Positions 57,615 through 64,000 of a stretch of DNA of 64,000 bases are shown piece by piece. Source of the DNA: Pseudoneurospora amorphoporcata (taxonomy: Eukaryota > Ascomycota > Sordariomycetes > Sordariales > Sordariaceae); contig MU859130.1 of the NCBI GenBank assembly GCA_033297205.1, forward strand, positions 1 through 64,000, written 5' to 3'. The position numbers and the translations under genes are program-made. How positions within the stretch are numbered: position 1 is the first letter of the stretch; every line of letters begins with the position of its first letter. The notes beneath the pieces were generated by a model that saw nothing but the letters and a program-made list of their open reading frames with translations, did not search any database and was not told the origin of the DNA.

Positions 57615-59203
57615 CTTGAAAACTAGTCAAGGAGGAGCTGAAGATGTGCTCAAGAAGGGTAAATGCCTTTGTGGATGGTGATGGCTGCTTGGAGGCTTGA
57701 CTGGATTGCTTTTTAACTTTCGGTCGGAAGGTTGGGAAAGAAGGAAGATCTTATAGTTCAGGGAGGACTATAGGAGAGAGGGAAGACGACACCATAGTCC
57801 AGCACAACACAAAGGTCGATCACGATGACTGGATTCAGAGAGAGCCGCCGGCCAGCCATCCAAATGCCATCAGACGCGGTTGAGTAAGTGGGACCGACTG
57901 AGTGGTGTAAGTCAGCCCCGGCGAATCGAATACGGAGGTCTCGACCGAGCCGACCAATTCGGAGCCTTCATGAGTGGCTTACGGTCTATCCATCGGTTCG
58001 GTTCGGCATTGTCTACCCCAAGGGAAAAGGAAAGGAAAGAGAGTGACTGAGAGAAGGCAGCCATCTCTAGTCCGTAATGGAAGGGACTGACTCGTGCTCG
58101 TTGGCGCTCTCGTTGGGCTGGACCTGCTTTGTGGAAATGACCAGCCATAATACCACCACCTCACAGGTCCCAATGTCCCAAATTTCAAACAGGTCAGAAA
58201 ACGCTTATAGTCCCACAAAAGTATGGTGAATTCGGATAGCTGTCCGTGAAGGAGGCGCCCACGGCATGAGCTAGAGACTCACTTGGAGCTCGATCAAGCC
58301 TAGGCGAAGATGCCTAAAGCAGATTTTGCAGCTTCGTTGGCTTCACAGTTCACACAGTAGATGTCGGTGTAGCCGGCAATAATCGTGGGCTTTGGACACT
58401 TCCACGAGCATTGATAGGTATGCACCGGCTATTGGTAGAAAAACGTGGTGGGCTAGTTGTTGGGCTAGCTGTCGGATTCTTAGGAGGCATGGGGCTTGAG
58501 GCTTGGGGCGGTGGTGATGATGCTGGTGGTGATGGCGTCCGTAAGGCAATGGGTAGCTCCGCCGGGCGTCTGTTGTGTGCGCTGGACACCGGTCACTATT
58601 CTCCCTTACTCCATGACCATGCAAGCATGACCGTGATGATCAAGTTAGGCTTTCCCACGAGCCGTCAGCATCACCATGTGTCCGTCAGCCAGCCTCGATT
58701 ACCATCTGTCATCATCATGACATGACATGTCCTTATGCCAAGGGTGCCGTGATAGCCCAACGAGAAAGCCCCAGAGGACTCCCATGGAAATGGAAGTTTT
58801 CTTTCTCGCGTGGCAGATATGTCAAGCTAGGCCTTCAGCCCTCGCACGTTGCTATTTTGGAATTACGCAACGCTTTCCATTCATGCAGGTCTCTGATAGG
58901 TGATTCTTCGCTTTTTTCTCTATCCTCGCTCGATGAGATTCCAGGTTCCCCGGGGTCCAGCTTGGATCCGGGGGGGTAGCTATGGGAAATGAAATGGAGG
59001 CGAGAGATGGAGTGAACTTCAGAGACACAGAGACATATTCCCATCGAGGCGGGGGGTTAACGGATAGACATCCGAGACTGGACTGGATTGCACCGCATGG
59101 TTTCCCACTCCAATGGAATGTTGAATGCGGCTAATGTGTTTTTTGTGAGAAGAGCTTGGGTGGCAGCCGGTGGCTTGACGCAAAAAAGTGAAAGGCGAAG
59201 ACA
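57615..59203. other. Spacer upstream of the secreted-protein gene
   Basis: About 1.6 kb. The part next to 57614 should hold the promoter. Short frames near 58343-58725 are overlapping and without motifs. No gene is supported. Confidence 0.5.
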
Positions 59204-59533
59204 TACAATACAATACTGGTTTGTTTGTTAGTTTGGTTCTTCGGGCAAGGGTTGAGCAGGGGAGAGTTAGAGCTCTCATTGGCCTTCAAAAAGAGAAATT
59301 GGCCTCCGTTTGAAGCGTCATAGGACAATGGCAAGGGTTAAAAACGCCACAGAAGCCTCTTATGCCTCTTTCCGTCTTCATTCAAGGCCTCTAAGATAGG
59401 AAAATATAAGAGAGTAGTCCCTTCTGCGGCACCCGTCCGCTCGAAGCCTGAATTCTTTTCTACTTTTAGTAGTTCGAGAGTGGAAATGGCATTTTTTGTA
59501 CCAGACTAACAAACAAACCAGGGTTAGATTGTA
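59204..59533 (-). mobile_element. 330-bp TIR element (MITE-like), copy 2
   Basis: This is the inverted-orientation counterpart of 23539-23870. The left edge on the + strand is TACAATACAATA then CTGGTTTGTTTGTTAGT; the right edge is ACTAACAAACAAACCAG then GGTTAGATTGTA. Interior blocks shared with copy 1 include TTCGAGCGGACGGGTGCCG and GCTTCAAACGGAGGCCAATT (on the - strand). No transposase is present. Confidence 0.82.
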
Positions 59534-61262
59534 GCTACATACCTTCTTTGCTTAGGGCCAGGACTTGAGGTCGGCTTCGCACTGTAATCGAGCTACGAGA
59601 TCATAATGGCCATGGTGATATTGACTTCGGTAGTCAAAGAGTCTCGTATGGGACCCAATCCCAGTTGACGATCCGGATGTATGTCGTTATGTCAATATCA
59701 AGCCACTGCAATGTATGAACGAAATGGATGGACAACTCTCTGATTTGCTTGTGTGAATCGGCGGATGAGATATGAACGGAAGATTACATAAAAGGATAGT
59801 GATGAATCTTCTGATGGTCGTTTCAGAATATGGAAATGTTCCCTGACGATCTGGAAACAGCCGCCCGTCCATTGATACAAACAAAGATAGAAGATGTAAT
59901 TGGCAGAACGCCTTCCAATTTGCTGTCAATGCCGATAGAGAAAGCATCAACATCAGTCCTGTCATCAAAGGAAAGCGCCTCCATGTTTAGTTAAGGGGTG
60001 TGGAATGGAAGGCAAGATCGACGTGTTGCTGGAGGTGCCTGTCGTGTGAATGATAGAATCATAGAAGGTGGTGAGTGGTGAGTGTCCATGAGTGAAGTGG
60101 TCATGTAGCTTGTACCTGCATATCGCATAAGCTCAATCGATCACTACCACCACAACAGAAAAACGATCAAACTCACCGTTCGCATAAAACAGTTCACCGC
60201 ATTGGCAAAAGAGCACAGAATGAGACGATTCCCCACATCAACCACAACTGTGGCTTGCACCAGAAAGTGAGTGTATCATTAACGGTACAAATCGTCGTTG
60301 GTGTCGTGGCCGCCATGTACCTCGACGTGTGGCTATGTGGTTCAGCTGTCGTCGTCGACGCCACACAAAAAAGAAAAACGACTAAAGCCAAACCGCGCGT
60401 CCGGCGTTCGTTTGTTCGCAACAACCACCTTTCAGTTTTCTTGGCATCGCCTATGCCATTCTGGACCAAATCACACCGTGAACTACCTACGGTACGGAAG
60501 GCGGTAGGAAAATGGCAGACTGGACGGACAAAGTTCCCAAGTCCGGTATTGCTTGCTAATCCGTGTCAGTGGTATCCCGTAGCGCATCTCCCGTTCGTGT
60601 GGTCTTTTTCGCTCAACCATTTGAAAGAGCGCATCCAGACGGTCCAGCTTTTGGAGTTCCCGACTCCATGGATTGATCATCAAGCACGGGCCTTGTCTGG
60701 GCCTACTTTGCCGATACTCACCTCTCTCTGGGCGGCGGCCTGGCTGAGCTTTCGGAACAGGTAATGTTTGGCTCGAACCCGACCCTGGACGCTCAGCGCG
60801 GGCATTTTGCTCGGGAGATCATGGCTTCGCATGGTAACCTTGACAGCCCAGGCCCAGGGCACTGGCATCGGGCTTTCTCAGCTTGTCAAACCAACGCCTT
60901 TTCTTCGGATCAACTTCTCTGGTTGTCCAAAGAGACCGGGAGGCGATCTTGTGCCTATCAACCGTTATCAGTGTTATCGTCATGGTTCTTAGAGGCCGAG
61001 GAGAAGTAGCAACAGTCTGCACATCCCGCGTCATCCATCTTTTACCATAGAGCATAGGGGGAACTTGTGCTACAACGGTTACAAGTAGAACTTGATCGTT
61101 GTCCCCCTTCTCCTTCTCCCTCGGACTTGAGGCTCCATTCTAAGTACCTCAGTCACTGTGTTCTGTTAATTTTTTTTTAAAATTTTTTTTTTACTACTCT
61201 TGCTCATTTTGAGGGCTATCGATACAACCCCTCGCGAGTCTTGAGTCGAACCCACATTCAAA
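59534..61262. other. Spacer and GH16 upstream region
   Basis: About 1.7 kb. T-rich runs at about 61170-61192 lie 70-90 bp upstream of the GH16 start. A frame at 60255-60764 has no recognisable motif. No further gene is seen. Confidence 0.5.
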
Positions 61263-62838
61263 ATGTCCAACGACCTCGCCGCCAGGATAATATCCTCCTA
61301 CGGCAACCGGGACCGACTCAGCACCGGCCCAGGAGGATTAGATGTCAACAGCGCCGCCACCGGATGGGACTCAAGTAGACCCGGATCGATATATAATTCC
61401 TCGAGACAGTCAGCGGCAACGCTACCGAGGGCGGCAAAGAGGAAGTTCAAGAGCTACCGGCTCCGAGGAGAGTACGAGAAGCCATGGCTTGCTGACCCGG
61501 CCATGAAGAAGACCAGGTGGAACGACTGGATTGTGATCGCCTGGTGTTTGGTCGGGTTGGCGGGTGCTGGTCTCATCTGCTTTATGGGCATCAGACAATA
61601 TCAGACTGGGCCGTTTTGTCTGGTGTTTGAGGATGACTTCAAGACGCTGGATACGAGTGTTTGGACACACATGGTGACGGTATGTTTACATTCCTCTTAT
61701 TCAATTTCCTACAATACCATTCTTACATGGCTACTATAGCTCGATGGTTTCGGAACAGGGTCCTTCGACTGGACCACTACCGATCTCAAGAACTCGTACA
61801 TCGACGGGGAAGGACTGCACATTGTCCCGACTCTCACGAACGAGACGACAGACATCACCAATGACCAGCTATTTGCCAACTACACGCTCGATCTGAGGAA
61901 AGACAAGTCCTGCACGGGCACAACCAATGCCTCTTGCATGGCCATGTCTGACCCAAAGACGGGTGCCATGATCCCACCCGTCCGCTCCGCTCGTCTGGTT
62001 ACCAAGGACACCAAGACACTCCGATACGGACGTGTCGAAGTTGTCGCAAAGCTTCCCAAGGGAGACTGGCTTTGGCCCGCCATTTGTAAGTGTCCCTCTC
62101 CAACTCTCTTTTATCATATCGTACTAACAGCAATTTAAGGGATGATGCCTCAGGACTCCACCTACGGCGTCTGGCCCCGCTCCGGCGAAATCGACATCAT
62201 GGAATCGCGCGGCAACGGGTACGACTACGAAGCCGGCGGACGTGATCTCTACTACGGCTCCCTGCACTGGGGTCCCTCGACACGAACAGACGCCTACTGG
62301 CGAACCACCGCGGCCAAGCGTCTCAAGCGCGGCGATTTCTCCGAAAGCTTCCACACGTTCGGCCTCGAGTGGGACGAGAAGTACATTTACTTTTACCTGA
62401 ATAACCGGCTCACGCAGATTATGCACGTTGGGTTCAATCAGAAAGAAGACCTCTGGAAGAAGGGCGAGTTTGCCCAGATGAAGGAGAATGATACGCTGTT
62501 TGAAAACCCCTGGGCGGGAAGTGATTCACAGACAGGAAACGCGCCGTTTGATCAGCCGTTTTATTTGATTTTAAATGTTGCTGTGGGGAGTAAAATTGGG
62601 TGGTTTCCGTAAGTCACGACTTTCGAGTTTTTTTGTGGTGCGGGTTTTGGACGATATAATGCTGACGAGTTGAAAATGTAGTGACAACAAGGGGAATAAA
62701 CCGTGGCTTGACTCGGCCACCAACTCTCAGTGGACTTTCTGGTCCGCGGCTGACCAGTGGCTGCCGACCTGGGGAGAGGGCGATCAGCGCGGTATGACTG
62801 TGAAGTCGGTTAGGATGTGGAAGAAGGGTGCTTGCTAG
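61263..62838 (+). CDS. Membrane-anchored GH16 beta-glucanase-like protein
   Basis: Four exons, 61263-61679, 61740-62085, 62140-62608 and 62682-62838, give 462 residues. Introns of 60, 54 and 73 nt have GTATGT/GTAAGT donors. Residues 1-88 form a cytosolic tail with basic patches (AAKRKFKSYRLRGE). One membrane segment follows (about 89-110, WIVIAWCLVGLAGAGLICFMGI), making a type II protein with the enzyme outside. The GH16 jelly-roll domain contains the catalytic motif E271-I-D273-I-M-E276 (in SGEIDIMES), with nucleophile and acid/base glutamates intact, preceded by WPAIWMMP. N-glycosylation sites occur in the outer part. Family members cleave or remodel beta-1,3-glucan, and some fungal relatives act in wall assembly. 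The precise substrate is not determined. The closest type is the Skn1/Kre6-like or GNBP-like membrane group. Confidence 0.9.
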
Positions 62839-63133
62839 AACATGTGTTGCCATGAAGTCTTTTCTTTCCTATTCCTAGACTGTCTTGTATATGTAACACC
62901 TGGGCTAATGTGTGATGAGTGTGACAGGGTGGATGACAGGACCAAGGTCGGATGGATGGAGGGAGGATGCGGTTAAACATTTCGAGGCATTAACAGAATT
63001 ACAAAACTGCCTGGTGCACCATGATATAGACCATTGCAAAATAAGGGATCATTTGCCACTGGACTCCCTAAAATACTCTATATAGATTATCTCTCAAGTG
63101 CTGTGCATTATGGGGGCTGGAAGAGGTTTAGGT

Positions 63134-63264
63134 AACATCCAACTCAGGAGGCTGCTTGGTATAGCAGTCAGTCAATCGCAAGTAATTAGAGAGAGAGAGA
63201 GAGGTTTTGATCCCATGACGGTCTGCAACTTCCCCTTGTGTGCTTAACCTGAGTTCAGGTTTTT
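63134..63264 (+). mobile_element. tRNA-derived SINE-like repeat, copy B
   Basis: Homologous to copy A at 29761-29900 on the opposite strand. Shared blocks in order are CCAACTCAGGAGG, box-A-like TTGGTATAGCAGTCAG (63156-63171), a longer (GA)n run, box-B-like GGTTTTGATCCC (63203-63214), GCTTAACCTGA and a T5 end. The box B carries one extra T compared with the tRNA consensus in both copies. It starts about 300 bp after the GH16 stop codon. Confidence 0.7.
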
Positions 63265-63531
63265 CTTTGCTTTCGTTCGGCTTCCTTTCACCCTTTTCGT
63301 TGGCCACGACTCGTATCCCGAGTTACGGAAGGAAGGAAGGGACCTAGCAACTCGCGAGAAGGCAGGAAGAAACACCACACAACATCAGAAGACTTTTTGC
63401 AGAACACGCCCCGCCGAACCGGATCATTGCCGGCCGTGACTGGCAGTTCGCTCCATTTATTCACCATCTCAAGGGCAGGCACATGGCGACAAGGCAGGAG
63501 CGAGCATGGCTCGGACGAATACTGACCGCCG

Positions 63532-63662
63532 CGGGGGGGGGGGGCCGGGCGCCGCGGCCGCCCCGGGCGGCGCCAGAACCACTGGAGCGGGGGGGGCGGG
63601 AGGGGGGCNNNNNNNNNNTCCAACCTTGGACAAACCACCCCCACCCCCCCCCCCCCCCCACC

Positions 63663-63698
<36 letters not shown>
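63532..63698. other. Assembly gap with flanking homopolymers
   Basis: Ten N bases lie at 63609-63618. They are flanked by long G runs (63533-63544 and nearby), a C run (about 63644-63659) and 34 A (63664-63697). The sequence here is unreliable and the gap size is arbitrary. ORFs crossing it are not real. Confidence 0.95.
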
Positions 63699-63699
<1 letters not shown>

Positions 63700-63964
63700 G
63701 GACGGGATCTTGTGCCCCATCTGCCCGCGCCTGCCAGTTTTGTGAGGATGTTTGATGAGTTTAACGAAAGGGGCTTCTCGACTACCGGACAGTAGTAGGT
63801 AGCTATTTCCTTGTAACACTATTCAGGACCACGGCGAGGTGATGCAGCCGACCACGTACGACGACTCTTTCTTTTTCTTGTTGGACACTTTGTTTGACAT
63901 ACTTATTGAGGTTCTGTTTGTATTTCTATATCAACGCCCAATCGACTCGCTCAATCTGATGTTG

Positions 63965-64000
63965 TGTTCGGAATCCGAGTATACCAGTATCTAAGAGGTT
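63965..64000 (+). mobile_element. End of a second TA-type TIR element, cut by window edge
   Basis: The last 36 bases match the inverted right end of the element at 28529-28945, from TGTTCGGAATCC through CCAGTATCTAAGAGGTT, with a single mismatch (CGAG for CCAG). The rest of the element lies outside the window. Confidence 0.7.

Noticed and set aside
61232..61256. Box-B-like GGTTCGACTC on the - strand just upstream of the GH16 start
   Set aside because: No cloverleaf and no box A at the right spacing. Probably chance.
63288..63819. Gly/Pro-rich frames crossing the N gap
   Set aside because: They consist of homopolymer translations across ten N bases, so they are assembly artefacts.

Overview
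The window is nuclear DNA of a filamentous ascomycete, most likely a sordariomycete of the Neurospora/Sordaria type. The evidence is a set of short introns (49-256 nt) with GTAAGT/GTATGT donors and CTAAC-like branch points, secreted WSC-domain proteins typical of moulds, decayed retrotransposons whose stop codons look like repeat-induced point mutation (RIP), and wide gene-poor spacers. Genus is inferred, not proven.

Bases 1-8,900 are a transposon graveyard. A Ty3/gypsy element lies on the + strand: reverse transcriptase, RNase H, integrase and chromodomain to 3,114, then an antisense two-exon ORF, a polypurine tract and an LTR (3,791-4,219). A decayed gag follows that LTR directly, so two elements appear to share one LTR. 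A solo LTR of the same family (2,093-2,631, GAGGG duplication) is inserted inside pol. Another solo LTR (8,436-8,885, CTTTT duplication) lies 167 bp from a tRNA-Cys(GCA) gene. An unknown ORF relic (6,324-7,223) carries nine in-frame TAG codons.

Bases 9,000-12,100 hold the tRNA-Cys gene and a four-exon gene for an AZF1-like C2H2 zinc-finger regulator (- strand). Bases 12,100-30,400 form an approximately 18 kb stretch with no convincing protein gene. It contains a 332-bp TIR element, a 417-bp TA-flanked TIR element, a tRNA-derived SINE-like copy and a 39-nt poly(A) run. All three repeat families recur near 59-64 kb.

Bases 30,400-46,300 are the gene-rich core: URM1 (-) and ELP2 (+) divergently placed, a serine palmitoyltransferase small-subunit-like gene (-), a mitochondrial GGQ release-factor-like gene (+), actin (-, six exons), FES1 (+), and mitochondrial ribosomal protein uL5m/MRPL7 (-). 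Urm1 and Elp2 belong to two arms of the same wobble-uridine (mcm5s2U34) tRNA modification.

Bases 46,300-62,900 carry three surface or secretory genes: an approximately 2,200-residue secreted protein with a propeller-like N-terminus and five WSC modules (-), a 406-residue secreted protein with two Cys modules (-), and a membrane-anchored GH16 glucanase-like protein (+). The last kilobase holds a second SINE-like copy, a 10-N gap between homopolymers, and the end of another TIR element cut by the window edge.

Exon boundaries were read by eye from splice signals and reading-frame continuity. No database search or computation was run.
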